Assembly: GCF_030812315.1 (NCBI RefSeq)
Contig: NZ_JAUSSM010000004.1
Location: forward strand, 62,001-126,000
Direction of reading: 5' to 3'
Length of the DNA stretch: 64,000 nt
DNA from: Arthrobacter oryzae
Lineage (GTDB): Bacteria > Actinomycetota > Actinomycetes > Actinomycetales > Micrococcaceae
Shown here: positions 51,731 to 61,349 of the stretch, in pieces
Numbering within the stretch: the first letter of the stretch is position 1
How the letters are laid out: every line of letters starts with the position of its first letter
The notes under the pieces: generated by a model
Seen by the model: the letters and a program-made list of their open reading frames with translations, nothing else
Database searches by the model: none
What the model was told of the DNA's origin: nothing
Translations under genes and position numbers: made by a program

Positions 51731-53603
51731 GGCAGCAAACAGGCAGGCACTCACCCAGCAGCTGCGCCCGCCGGCCGGATTCCGGCTCGCCCATGCCGTC
51801 GGCACCACGTTCACACTCGACATGACCAGCGCGCTGTCGGTTCCGCTGAGCTTCGTGGCCGGCTCCGGTGAGGAATTCACCAATCCGGTCGCGGTCCTCA
51901 GCGCCCTCCACAAGGTCTCCGACCGTGTGGACATCTTCTGCCAGGCCGGCCACATCAAGGCACCCTCGGACGCCTCCGATCTGCTCGCGCTGCTGGAACC
52001 GATGGTCCACCAGGTCAGCGTCAGGCGCGGGCTGTTCCACCCCAAGGTCTGGCTCCTTGAATTCGAGAACGACACCGAGCGCCGCTACCGCTTCCTGTGC
52101 AGCAGCCGCAACCTCACTACCGACGCCAGCTGGGACCTCCTCGTCCGGCTGGACGGCGAACCCGTGCAGGGCGCAGAAGATGCCGGCCCGGACAGCGGGC
52201 CCCTGGCGCGCTTCATCGAGAGGCTCCCTGACCTCTGTACCGTAAAGCCCGACGCCGAGAGGTCGGCCAGGGTGCACGGCCTCGCCTCGCGTCTGGCGGA
52301 CGTCCGCTGGGACCTTCCTGAGGACATCCAGCGCCTGGCCTTCCGGCCGATGGGCATGGGCGACGAGTTTGAACAGGGCTCGATCGTGGCTCACCTTCGG
52401 GACCCGGAGAACTTCGTCGCGCTCAACAACAAGACCGGAGACGCCGCCTTCCTTGGCCGGGAGAAGCTGGTCATCTCGCCTTTCCTCGATGACAAGCTGA
52501 TCGGCCGGTTGCAGGACAGGTGGACGGAAAACCTCTACGTCTACTCGCGAGGCGACCAACTGGACCTCCTAAACGAGACAATAGTGGCCGATACCCGTAC
52601 GTCGTTCAAAGCCTTTGACGAGCTCGGTATCCCCGAGTCGGCCGACTCAGGAATGAGCGATACGGACGAATCCGGGATTCAACGCGTCGCCGACGACCTG
52701 ACCGGACTGCACGCCAAGGCCTACTTCTGCGACTACGACCACTTCACCTACGCCCTCCTTGGGTCAGCCAACGCCACCGAAGCAGGGTTCACTAAGAACG
52801 TGGAGTTCCTGCTGGAAATGCGCGGAGCCAAGAAGCGCCTCGGGGTGCAGCGCATCAGGGAGAGCCTGAAGGACGTTCCCTTCGCGGTCTATGACGGCAC
52901 CGGCGGCCAAGACCGAACCAAAGAGGATGAGGCTGCCTTCCGGCTGGAGAATGCCCTGCGGGACGCTGCCGCACAGCGATTCCTCCTCGACGCCGTCCCC
53001 GACGACGGAGTCAAGAACACGTTCACGGTGACCGTCTCGCATGACTGGTCGCCGAAGCCCGAGTTCGCTGCAAAGCTGCGGCTCCTCTCGCTCCCCCAGC
53101 CGAGCGCCGTCGTCGAGTCTTCCGGCGGTCAGCACGAACATGCCTTCCATGCCATACCGCTCGCAGACGTGACCCCGTACCTGGTGCTGACGCTGGAGGA
53201 CCCGGCAGCCGGGCTGTCCAAGAGTACTGTGATCCAGGGCAGCCTCCGCACCGATCCTGCCGGCCGGCTGGACGAGATCATTGCCCGCCAGCTGGACGAT
53301 CCGGAGAAGCTCCGTCGGTTTCTCCTGCTGTTCCTCACTCCGGAGGATGCGCTGCCCGGGTCCGGAACCGGCACTGGTTGGTTCGCCGGTTCCGGGTTCG
53401 GCGACGGCTCCGCCGCCGGACTATATGAGGCGATGGTGGGCGCCATGGCCGGTCCGGACGCCAGCTCAGTGTTCCCGGACCTGAAAGTAGTGATGGACCG
53501 GCTGCTCGGCCTTCGCGGCGATGATCCGGAGATTCAGCAGCTGCACGCACTGTGGACAGCAGCCACCGAGGCACTCGACATGGGGGAACTTCATGGGATT
53601 TGA
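51723..53603 (+). CDS. phospholipase D-like nuclease
   Basis: A 626-residue protein with two HKD-type motifs: HPKVWLLEF…SSRNLT (about residue 105) and HAKAYFCDY…GSANATEAGF (about 329). These are the two halves of a PLD active site as found in DNA-cutting defence nucleases. The start at 51723 overlaps the DUF6361 stop; the longer frame is unlike protein. The end overlaps the helicase start by 11 bases. The nuclease probably acts with the helicase. Confidence 0.88.
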   Translation: MLEAANRQALTQQLRPPAGFRLAHAVGTTFTLDMTSALSVPLSFVAGSGEEFTNPVAVLSALHKVSDRVDIFCQAGHIKAPSDASDLLALLEPMVHQVSVRRGLFHPKVWLLEFENDTERRYRFLCSSRNLTTDASWDLLVRLDGEPVQGAEDAGPDSGPLARFIERLPDLCTVKPDAERSARVHGLASRLADVRWDLPEDIQRLAFRPMGMGDEFEQGSIVAHLRDPENFVALNNKTGDAAFLGREKLVISPFLDDKLIGRLQDRWTENLYVYSRGDQLDLLNETIVADTRTSFKAFDELGIPESADSGMSDTDESGIQRVADDLTGLHAKAYFCDYDHFTYALLGSANATEAGFTKNVEFLLEMRGAKKRLGVQRIRESLKDVPFAVYDGTGGQDRTKEDEAAFRLENALRDAAAQRFLLDAVPDDGVKNTFTVTVSHDWSPKPEFAAKLRLLSLPQPSAVVESSGGQHEHAFHAIPLADVTPYLVLTLEDPAAGLSKSTVIQGSLRTDPAGRLDEIIARQLDDPEKLRRFLLLFLTPEDALPGSGTGTGWFAGSGFGDGSAAGLYEAMVGAMAGPDASSVFPDLKVVMDRLLGLRGDDPEIQQLHALWTAATEALDMGELHGI

Positions 53604-56600
53604 CGCAACGTCCGCGCTGGAGGGCCTACGGGGCTTTCAGCGCCGGACCGTGGACCACGTCTTCAAGCGCCTCTATCTGGATGATCAGCCGGCGGATCGT
53701 TTCCTCGTCGCGGATGAGACCGGGCTGGGCAAGAGCATGGTGGCTCGCGGCGTCATTGCGAAAGCGATTGAGCGGCTCGACCAGCGGAACTCCGGCGTTG
53801 ACCGGATCGACGTGGTTTACGTCTGCTCGAATGCAGACCTGGCCAAGCAGAACCTCGGCCGGCTGAACGTCACGGGCCAGAAGGACATTATCGAGTCCGG
53901 CCGGCTGACACTGCTGCCCACGGAGCTGGACAAGCTCAACGCCAAGGCAGCGCCGGGCACCCGGAAGCGCGTCAACTTTATTTCGCTGACTCCGGGGACG
54001 TCGTTCAATGTTGGAGGGGCCACCGGCCAGGCGAAAGAGCGAGCCGTGCTCTTCCGCATCCTCACGCAGCTTGGCGTCATCGACGACGAGCAGCGTCCCG
54101 ACGCCATCGAACTGCTCCGCGCGGGCGCCTCCCCCCAGCGTTTTGAGCGCCGCGTCCAGTACATGCATGAGCAGTTCCCAAACGGCTTCGCCGTTCCTGT
54201 GCGGAACCGGTTCCGCACGCTGGCCCATCAAAGCGGTAACTTGCCGGCGTTTCGCAAGGCCCTGCGCGAAGCTGTCCGCGACGGAGCAGACTCGGTCCGG
54301 CCACGCATGAGCGTCCTCATCGGCGGGCTGCGGGGAGACCTCGCTCAGGCGGGTTTGGATTGCCTGGAACCTGACCTCATCATCCTGGATGAGTTCCAGC
54401 GCTTCCGGGATCTGCTGTACTCCCCCGGGACGGTGCCCGACGACGAGGACCCCGCAGCAGAGCTCGCCCGGCAGTTCCTGAACTACAAAGGCGCCAAGCT
54501 CATTCTGCTCTCAGCTACGCCATACAAGGCGCACACCGGAGCGAATGAGACCGACGGCGACGACCACGCCGCAGACTTCCGGCAGCTGCTGCGCTTCCTC
54601 AGCAGCGAGCGTCCCGGGTATATGGAAGACCTGGAAGCTGATCTGGATGACCGCCGGACGCAGCTGCTCAAGCAGGTTCCCGATGACGCGCTGACGCACC
54701 GCATCGAGGACGGGCTGAAGCTGTTCATGAGCCGCACGGAGCGGCCGCAGCTCGGCGAGGACGACATGCTGATCAAGATCCCGATGCTGCCCACGGATGT
54801 CAGAGCCGGGGACCTTACCAGTTACCGGTCCCTGTCCGCTCTGTTCCGCGCCGCCCGCACGGGCAACCCGATGGAGTACTGGAAGTCCGTGCCGATGTTC
54901 GCTCACTTCCTCACCGACTACAAGGTGGGGAGGATGCTGGACGGCCGCATCCACTGCGACCGCGAAGCCGTGGACCCGGTGCTTCCGGCACTGTCCACGA
55001 TCGACGCCGAAGCGTACCGCCGCTACGGCGCCGTGGAGACCGACAACGCCAAGTTCCGGGCCGTTCGGGACCACACTGTGGGGCAGGGCTGGTGGAAGCT
55101 GTTGTGGATGCCGCCGTCGCTCCCCTACGTGGAGCCTTCCGGGGCATTCGCAGAAGTGGGACAGAACGTCACTAAGCAGCTGGTCTTCTCGGCATGGAAC
55201 GCTGCCCCGACGGCGATCACCACGATGCTCTCCTACGAAGCCGAGCGGCAGATTATGGAAGGCTCTGCGCTCCACGGTGAGAACTCGGCAGAGGCCCGCA
55301 AGCGCTTCCGTGGCCGCTTGAGGTTCCGTGTCCGTGACGGTGAACCTCAGGCCATGTCTACCTTGGCACTGTTCATCCCCCACGCAGCCCTGGCCCTTGC
55401 GGGCGATCCTTTGCAGAGCGCGTCCATGAGTGGTTCCGTGGTCCCTGCCGATGTTGTGCGGGATGCCGCGGCCACGACGGGCAACACTATGGTGGGCGGT
55501 ACCGCCGTCGACCCTGCAAGCCGTCTCGGCGCGTGGGCTTCCTATTTCGCAGTTCCCGGCGCTCTGCCGGCAGAGTGGAAGAACGATGCCAAGCTGGCGA
55601 CGCGAGAGCTGCGGCAGCTGGACGAGTTCACCCAGCAGCAAGGCAAGGCCACCGAAGGCGGGGAGGCTGATCAGGAAGGCGGCGCCGAGGCCGGGCTCTA
55701 CCTTGCCCACATTGAGCGCATGTTGGAGGCATCCGGCGGTGCGCCTGCCGGCTGGGAAGACGGAATGGAAGACTTGGCCGTCAATTCCCCGGCCAACTGC
55801 CTCTACTGCGCCTTGCTGCGCGTGGTTCCGGAGGAGTTCAATGGTGCTGAGCTGTGGAAGGCTGCGGTGTTCGCGTCCACCGGCCTGCGCACGCTGTTCA
55901 ACCGGCTCGACGCCACCGAGCTGCTGGACAAGCTCTATCCCGAAGGAGATTACTGGCAGAAAGTCCTTCGCTACTGCGAGGCCGGGAACCTGCAGGCTGT
56001 CCTGGACGAGTATGTGTTCCAGCTCCGCAGCCAGCAGGCACCCGGGGAGATCACGAACGAGCAGCTGTGGGCGCTGGCAGACGACATCCGCCGCTCGCTG
56101 TCCCTGAAGCCTGCGCAGATGCTCGCCAAGTACCCCGATGGGTCCCACGAGGACCTCCGAATGGGCGTCCGCTTCGCCGTCCGGTACAGCAACGCCAAAA
56201 CGGACGACGGCGACAGCAACCGTATGCCCGACGTCCGCAGGGCCTTCAACAGCCCGTTCTGGCCGTTCGTTCTGGCCTCGACGTCCGTGGGCCAGGAGGG
56301 CATCGACTTTCACTGGTGGGCGCACTCGGTCATCCACTGGAACGTGCCGGGCAACCCCGTCGATTTTGAGCAGCGAGAGGGTCGGGTGCACCGGTATCTC
56401 GGGCATGCGGTGCGGAAGAACGTAGCTGAAGCCCATGGTGCTGCGGTGATGAAGCCTGGGGTGACGGATCCGTGGGGGACGCTGTTCTCGGTTGCCGCCT
56501 CTGAGATCGCTGCACGGCCAGAGGATTCCAGCACGGAGTTCGCCCCGCACTGGATTCACCCGGGAGAGCACAAGATCGAGCGGCGACTACTGGACCATCC

Positions 56601-56745
56601 GCTGAGCCGCGATGTGCCGAGGACGAAGCACATGCTGGCTGGGCTGGCGAAGTACAGGCTGACATTGGGTCAGGCTCGGCAGGACGATTTGTTGCGGTTG
56701 ATCAAGGATGGCGCGGAGATCAGGCCGTTGAATTTGCGGCCCTAG
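53593..56745 (+). CDS. SF2 helicase of the DUF6361-PLD-helicase trio
   Basis: A 1050-residue helicase. Walker A is ADETGLGKSMVARGVI (about residue 42), the DEAD-like box reads LDEFQRF (about 266), motif III is LLSATPYKAHTG, and the second lobe has STSVGQEGIDFHWW and FEQREGRVHRYLG. The middle part (about 480-830) carries no known motif. It overlaps the PLD gene by 11 bases, so the three proteins are coupled. It is probably the motor that finds or unwinds DNA for the PLD nuclease. Confidence 0.88.
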   Translation: MGFDATSALEGLRGFQRRTVDHVFKRLYLDDQPADRFLVADETGLGKSMVARGVIAKAIERLDQRNSGVDRIDVVYVCSNADLAKQNLGRLNVTGQKDIIESGRLTLLPTELDKLNAKAAPGTRKRVNFISLTPGTSFNVGGATGQAKERAVLFRILTQLGVIDDEQRPDAIELLRAGASPQRFERRVQYMHEQFPNGFAVPVRNRFRTLAHQSGNLPAFRKALREAVRDGADSVRPRMSVLIGGLRGDLAQAGLDCLEPDLIILDEFQRFRDLLYSPGTVPDDEDPAAELARQFLNYKGAKLILLSATPYKAHTGANETDGDDHAADFRQLLRFLSSERPGYMEDLEADLDDRRTQLLKQVPDDALTHRIEDGLKLFMSRTERPQLGEDDMLIKIPMLPTDVRAGDLTSYRSLSALFRAARTGNPMEYWKSVPMFAHFLTDYKVGRMLDGRIHCDREAVDPVLPALSTIDAEAYRRYGAVETDNAKFRAVRDHTVGQGWWKLLWMPPSLPYVEPSGAFAEVGQNVTKQLVFSAWNAAPTAITTMLSYEAERQIMEGSALHGENSAEARKRFRGRLRFRVRDGEPQAMSTLALFIPHAALALAGDPLQSASMSGSVVPADVVRDAAATTGNTMVGGTAVDPASRLGAWASYFAVPGALPAEWKNDAKLATRELRQLDEFTQQQGKATEGGEADQEGGAEAGLYLAHIERMLEASGGAPAGWEDGMEDLAVNSPANCLYCALLRVVPEEFNGAELWKAAVFASTGLRTLFNRLDATELLDKLYPEGDYWQKVLRYCEAGNLQAVLDEYVFQLRSQQAPGEITNEQLWALADDIRRSLSLKPAQMLAKYPDGSHEDLRMGVRFAVRYSNAKTDDGDSNRMPDVRRAFNSPFWPFVLASTSVGQEGIDFHWWAHSVIHWNVPGNPVDFEQREGRVHRYLGHAVRKNVAEAHGAAVMKPGVTDPWGTLFSVAASEIAARPEDSSTEFAPHWIHPGEHKIERRLLDHPLSRDVPRTKHMLAGLAKYRLTLGQARQDDLLRLIKDGAEIRPLNLRP

Positions 56746-56806
56746 AAAGTCGCAACTTCCGTTCGGGAAGAAACCCTAATCATTCAGGACTAGAAACAGA
56801 GGAAAG

Positions 56807-57058
56807 ATGCCCGAGGACGCTTACGGATATTGGGATTCCGGTCCGGCGCGAGGCGGCGGCAGCGGATATCTGAGCACCCTCACTGCAACGAACGAGCAGC
56901 TGCGCAAGTTGACCGACGTGTTGCATAACGTCGGCATCATCCGCGAAGACGAAAAATTGCTTACGATCTCGGCACTTCTTGGGCGTGAGATAAACAATAT
57001 GCGATGCATCCATCATGACGAGGCTGAAGAACTGCTTCAACAGTTCGGGGTAGTTTGA
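56807..57058 (+). CDS. small protein with single-domain 'TKAEASELI-like' fold
   Basis: An 83-residue protein with GAGGA in front of the ATG. After a Gly-rich start, LTATNEQLRKLTDVLHNVGI and the end HDEAEELLQQFG resemble a small helical domain often found in phage recombination or DNA-binding proteins (typically …TKAEASELIDWL). It may be a nucleic-acid-binding accessory factor. The match is from memory. Confidence 0.55.
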   Translation: MPEDAYGYWDSGPARGGGSGYLSTLTATNEQLRKLTDVLHNVGIIREDEKLLTISALLGREINNMRCIHHDEAEELLQQFGVV

Positions 57059-57364
57059 AATTGCTGGCGGCTCGAAGTGTTTCCCACAGACTGCGCCTAA
57101 GGGGATACCGCCCACAAACTTATTGATCACGTGAATCTCGGGAACGAGAGTCTTTGCAAGCTGCTCGCAAGCCGCACGAACTAAAGTCGACGGCCGAGAC
57201 CGTGAAGTGGGACCTGGGCAATGAAATGGTTCAGGTGCCGTGCAGTAAGCCGGTTGGAACGGAGAGGCTATTGTCGGAGCGACACTCGTCCGTGGCAGAC
57301 CCATCAATGTCGGTGCCATTCGATAGCCTTTCTCGAAACACAGCATTTGCACAATGGGGGGACA

Positions 57365-59110
57365 ATGAGCGCGCTCGACGAAGAGCAGCAGGCGGCACTG
57401 CGGAAGTTCAAGCAAGACGTGTTGGGAGTAAGGCCGGACATATCGGAACGGCCGGTTGTACGACGGGAGCCTGTGGCCCAAGTCCGAAATGTCAGCCGGT
57501 CCCGGAGTAGTGGATCCCAGCGACCTCTTGGTCCTGGAACGAATAGCCCAGCTGTTCTGCTTAGCGATATCGCCCAAGAGACCGGGCTGAAGGTTCAGGA
57601 CCTCATTCGCGAGTCGCGTCGAGCCGGGATCCAACTCAATTCAAAGCCGAGACAGACACCGTTGTTCCCGGAAGAGGCAGACCATCTCCGACGGTTCGCT
57701 GCGGGTCCTGCAAAACCGCAGCTACTGACCGGCGCGACTTATAGGCCCGACCCAGGAGGCCGCATAAGCCGTAAGGTTTATGACCGTCTAGAGCCGGACT
57801 ATCTGGCCAGCCTCTTGGCTTCTGGTTTCCTGCCGAGCCGGCGCGATGTCAATCGGTTTCCAAGCCGCTCGTGGCCCGGGATAATTCGACACCATCGACG
57901 GGTTGAGGTTCTCGTGTCGGAACAAGCACCGGCACCAGGTGCAATAGCGCAAGAGTATGAAAGTGCTGCCAGCGCACGACCCAAATCCGACCTCGCACAG
58001 ACGACGGCTCAGGTTGCTCGGCAGGAGATACCGATTGCACGCACTTCGGCGTTATCCAACCCGTTGGCGGCTGAGATCAAACGCCAAATCGACGCGCGTC
58101 GGCATAGGCGAGAAATCGACCCTGAGTCCAAACCAGAACCGGCAGGCATCCAGGTCGTCGCGCCACGCATAGACCCTCGACCAACGGAAATAGGCCCCGG
58201 CAGCCCAGCCTTGGAGGAACTGCAGCTGACGCTTAGCGGATTCGCACCGAAGGATCACCCCGTCTTGTTTAGCAGCCTTGCTGCGGCACTAGAGCTGGAC
58301 GAACGCAATGTCAGGTCGTTGGCTGCCACGGATCCACGTAGCCTCACAGAGCCACCCCTCCGAAACCTGATCAGTCTTATTTGCCAGGGAAAGTTCGGTC
58401 TATTCGCTTACCACGAGGTCAGCAATACTCTCCGATCCGCAGCTCGGAGGAACAGTCCGAACGTGTCTTCGATTGCAATGAAGAATGCCCTCACGAACCT
58501 GCGTCCTATGTACACCGGCGTCCTGACCGACGCCGGCAAGAGCCGCTTCATTTTCTGGCATGTCGAGCAGGACGGAACCCAGCTGGCGGTCGTGACCTTC
58601 GGTGCCATGTCGGATTGGGTCCGAGGAATGTACCACGGCCAGTACGTCCCACTGCGCGGACGACTGATCACGGTGTCACGCCATGTGAATTTGACCGCGA
58701 TGGATCGAGAAGACGCCCAGTTCATGGTTGAAGCCGCTCTCAAGCTCCGAAAGGGTATTCACATTCGCCATAGTGCTCCCTTGGCTCCCGAACCACGTGG
58801 TCGCAACTACGTTTACGGTGCCACGAGCGAACCCCGACGTGGTCTCAAGTACAAACCGCACAGCGACTGGTTGATTCCTGTGGTCGTAGAGGACGGCCTT
58901 GCCACCGCAGGTTTGGAAGAAGGTTTCTTCTCAAACTACGGTGGCAAGATCGCCCACGAAGTTCGTCCATTCATGCGCCGTGCTCCGGGAACATCGTGGA
59001 ACGCTCCGAAGACAGTCGCTGTCAGCGCCCACACGCGCGGTGGCTACGCCGTCGGTGACATCGGTTATATGCCTACGGTGACGATCATGCGGGAGATGAA
59101 CGCCCCCTAG
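57365..59110 (+). CDS. hypothetical protein of the defence island
   Basis: A 581-residue protein. The start at 57365 follows GGGGGG. An IF2_N-like helical unit (SDIAQETGLKVQDLIRESRR, about residues 62-85) is followed by a basic, disordered stretch (to about 280) and a C-terminal globular part with VFSSLAAALEL… absent of motif, MYTGVLTDAGKSRFIFWHV and DWLIPVVVEDGLATAGLEE. I do not recognise it. The gene ends 2 bases before the stop of the opposing DUF3427 helicase. Confidence 0.6.
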   Translation: MSALDEEQQAALRKFKQDVLGVRPDISERPVVRREPVAQVRNVSRSRSSGSQRPLGPGTNSPAVLLSDIAQETGLKVQDLIRESRRAGIQLNSKPRQTPLFPEEADHLRRFAAGPAKPQLLTGATYRPDPGGRISRKVYDRLEPDYLASLLASGFLPSRRDVNRFPSRSWPGIIRHHRRVEVLVSEQAPAPGAIAQEYESAASARPKSDLAQTTAQVARQEIPIARTSALSNPLAAEIKRQIDARRHRREIDPESKPEPAGIQVVAPRIDPRPTEIGPGSPALEELQLTLSGFAPKDHPVLFSSLAAALELDERNVRSLAATDPRSLTEPPLRNLISLICQGKFGLFAYHEVSNTLRSAARRNSPNVSSIAMKNALTNLRPMYTGVLTDAGKSRFIFWHVEQDGTQLAVVTFGAMSDWVRGMYHGQYVPLRGRLITVSRHVNLTAMDREDAQFMVEAALKLRKGIHIRHSAPLAPEPRGRNYVYGATSEPRRGLKYKPHSDWLIPVVVEDGLATAGLEEGFFSNYGGKIAHEVRPFMRRAPGTSWNAPKTVAVSAHTRGGYAVGDIGYMPTVTIMREMNAP

Positions 59111-59112
59111 GA

Positions 59113-60965
59113 CTACTGCGCCACGGCAGCGGCCGTGGCATACACGTCAGCCGGCATCGGCCGGTGCAACTTCCAGGTAATCGCAATCGGCTTCTCCCCC
59201 GCGTGCTGCACGTAGTCAACCTGTCCCAGGCACGTGTACGGAACGGTCAGGCCCGTCTCGTCGTCCGCCGTATCCCTAGTGAAGATCAAGATCTTCGAAC
59301 CATGCGAAGCCCGGTCTAGGTACCGGCGTCCAGTCGGGCTCCCCGGCGAGGTCGCGTTCTGCGACTCCCAGTGGAACAGTTCTGGGCTGATGGCGTAGTC
59401 CTTGTACATTGTGGTCGCCGAGTGCTTCTTGTCATCCTTGTTGAGGGTGACAAAGAAGGCATCGGTGGATGTTGCCGAACACCAGGCCACGCCCTCACGG
59501 TGCTGCACGTTTTTACCGAGCTCCAGCGAGCCGTATTGCAGCGCCGCCAAGACCTCTTCACGCCGGTATGTCGCGTGCGAAAGCAGTGGAACCTGCTGCA
59601 GCCCCGCTCCGAGCCCCTTCGCGGCGTGCTTGGACGCGGCCACTCCCAGCTTCACGATCTGGCGGATCTCGCTGCACACAAACTGGTAGCCGCGCAGGTA
59701 GTCCAGTCCGGCGTCGTACGATTTGAACCCGCCGCCGTCATCCCAGAGCGTATAAAACAGCATCCGGGCGAACGTCTGCTCGCGCATTCCGAGCTCCGCG
59801 TAGCGGGGCGCAGCGGGGCCAACCAACATCGAGTACGCCTCGGCGCGTTCCGGATCGTCCACGTGGATGAGCGCTGCCATGCGGCCGAGGAGCTTCTTCT
59901 CGTCGGCATCCGAGAGCTCCTGGATCCTCCCGCTGAGGGCCGCCTCCAACGGGGATAACCTCTCGATCAGCCCCGCCTGTCGAAGGTAACCCGTCCAGGA
60001 ATCCCTGGTCGAACGGTAGATCGACTTCACGTCGTTCCCGGAGTGCTCCAGATACGCCTCCAGCTCGGTCTCCGCATACGAGGCAATGTCCCGGACCAGC
60101 TGGGCCTGGTTAAACCGGAGCTGTGCCTTGATGTTGTCCAGCACCACCTTCTGCGCCACCCGGTCCAGCACGATCTGCGAACCAGACGGCAGGTATGGGA
60201 ACTCGTCCTCGACGGCCCTCTCCAGCTCCTTGCGCCCGTAGCCGGTCAACGCGCGGTAGCGCAGATCGAAGCGGAACTCACGCCGTTGCTGGCCAATGAA
60301 GTCCATGACCGTCAGCACGGCCTTACCCTCGGCACGGCGCAGGCCACGTCCCAGCTGCTGGAGGAAGATCGTGGCGCTCTGCGTGGGCCTGAGCAGCAGG
60401 ATTGTGTCCACCTGCGGCAGGTCCAGGCCTTCGTTGAAGAGGTCGACGGCGAAGATGCAGTTGATCTCCCGCCGACGGAGGCGCTCCAGCGCCGCTGCAC
60501 GGGTGGCGTCGTCGGTGCTGCCGTCGACGGCAACGGAGGCGATGCCGGCGCGGTTGAACACTTCGGCCATGTAGTGGGCGTGCTGGACCGAGACGCAGAA
60601 GCCGATGGCCCGCATCTGGTCCGTGCTCGTGGCTTTGTCGCGGAGTTCGCGGATCACCTTGGCGGCGCGGGCGTCGTTGCCGGTGTAGAGGTTGTTCAGC
60701 TGCGCGGTGTCGTAGTTGCCGCGCTTCCATTCCACCTGGCTCAGGTCGACGTCGTCCGAGACGCCGAAGTAGTGGAAGGGCACCAGCAAGTCGGCGTCCA
60801 GGGCATCCCAGAGCCGCAGTTCGCTGGCGGTTCGGCCGTCAAAGAACTGTTTGGCGACGTCGACGCCGTCGCCGCGTTCCGGTGTCGCGGTCAGTCCAAG
60901 GAGCTGCTGCGGCTGCAAGTGGTCGAGCAGGCGCCGGTAGGTGGGCGCCATGGCGTGGTCCGAAA
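59113..60965 (-). pseudogene. DUF3427 helicase, 5'-truncated
   Basis: About 617 codons of the C-terminal part of an SF2 helicase: HAMAPTYRRLLDHLQPQQLL, GLTATPERGDG, IFAVDLFNEGLDLPQ and QLGRGLRR, then the DUF3427 domain. The N-terminal PLD-like and ATP-binding parts (usually about 450 residues) are absent; homology ends near 60965 at the expected DEFHHA motif, which reads SDHAMA. Beyond that the open frame is not helicase-like. The end at 59113 is intact. It is likely inactive. Confidence 0.8.
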
Positions 60966-61062
60966 GATCGTGCCGGACCGTCAGAAGCAGACATGAAAAA
61001 TTTCCGCACCTCCATGCTGTCGGTCCCACATGTCCTGCCTTTCCTCCGGTCGAAGAAAATGC

Positions 61063-61098
61063 TTGACTTCCTACATTTGGGATATATAGTCGATATAT
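61063..61098 (+). promoter_or_regulatory. promoter with ATATAT operator
   Basis: TTGACT (61063-61068) and TATAGT (61085-61090) are 16 bases apart. ATATAT-AGTCG-ATATAT (61082-61098) overlaps the -10 element and forms both direct and inverted repeats. The region is far more AT-rich than its surroundings. It precedes the 75-residue protein gene by about 25 bases. Confidence 0.65.
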
Positions 61099-61121
61099 GT
61101 TCGACAAATTGCCAGGAAATG

Positions 61122-61349
61122 ATGTCTAACGAATCGCGCAACGAAAGGTTCAGACGCCTCGGGGCAACACGGGGCGACAGACTGATTCGCGAAATTTCCT
61201 TGTTAGGGAATTTAGCGAACCGAAAGAACTACGAGTACACCCCGGAAGAGGTGGACGCACTTTTTCGCCCCATCGAGGCCGAACTCAAAGAGGTGAGGGC
61301 GCTCTTCGATCCCGCCAGTCCTTCCAGTAGAAAGGTGTCGTTTGAATGA
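61122..61349 (+). CDS. small conserved defence-associated protein
   Basis: A 75-residue protein. The ATG at 61122 (or 61119) follows AGGA. The pattern RFRRLGATRGDRLIREISLL, GNLANRKNYEYT, EEVDALFRPIEAELKEV resembles a small protein family (LIGNLSNRxNYxYT) that I recall near defence systems; its role is unsettled. It overlaps the next gene by 4 bases (ATGA). It may regulate the operon through the ATATAT operator. Confidence 0.65.
   Translation: MSNESRNERFRRLGATRGDRLIREISLLGNLANRKNYEYTPEEVDALFRPIEAELKEVRALFDPASPSSRKVSFE

Noticed and set aside
54511..56571. 686-codon minus-strand ORF opposite the SF2 helicase
   Set aside because: The helicase on the plus strand has all motifs; the antisense frame has none and is a composition effect.
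39850..56745. A complete classical DISARM or BREX system
   Set aside because: The helicase, methylase and PLD invite that call, but DrmA/DrmB (DUF1998) and PglZ/BrxC-type proteins are not visible, and DUF499, DUF6361 and HEPN parts are extra.
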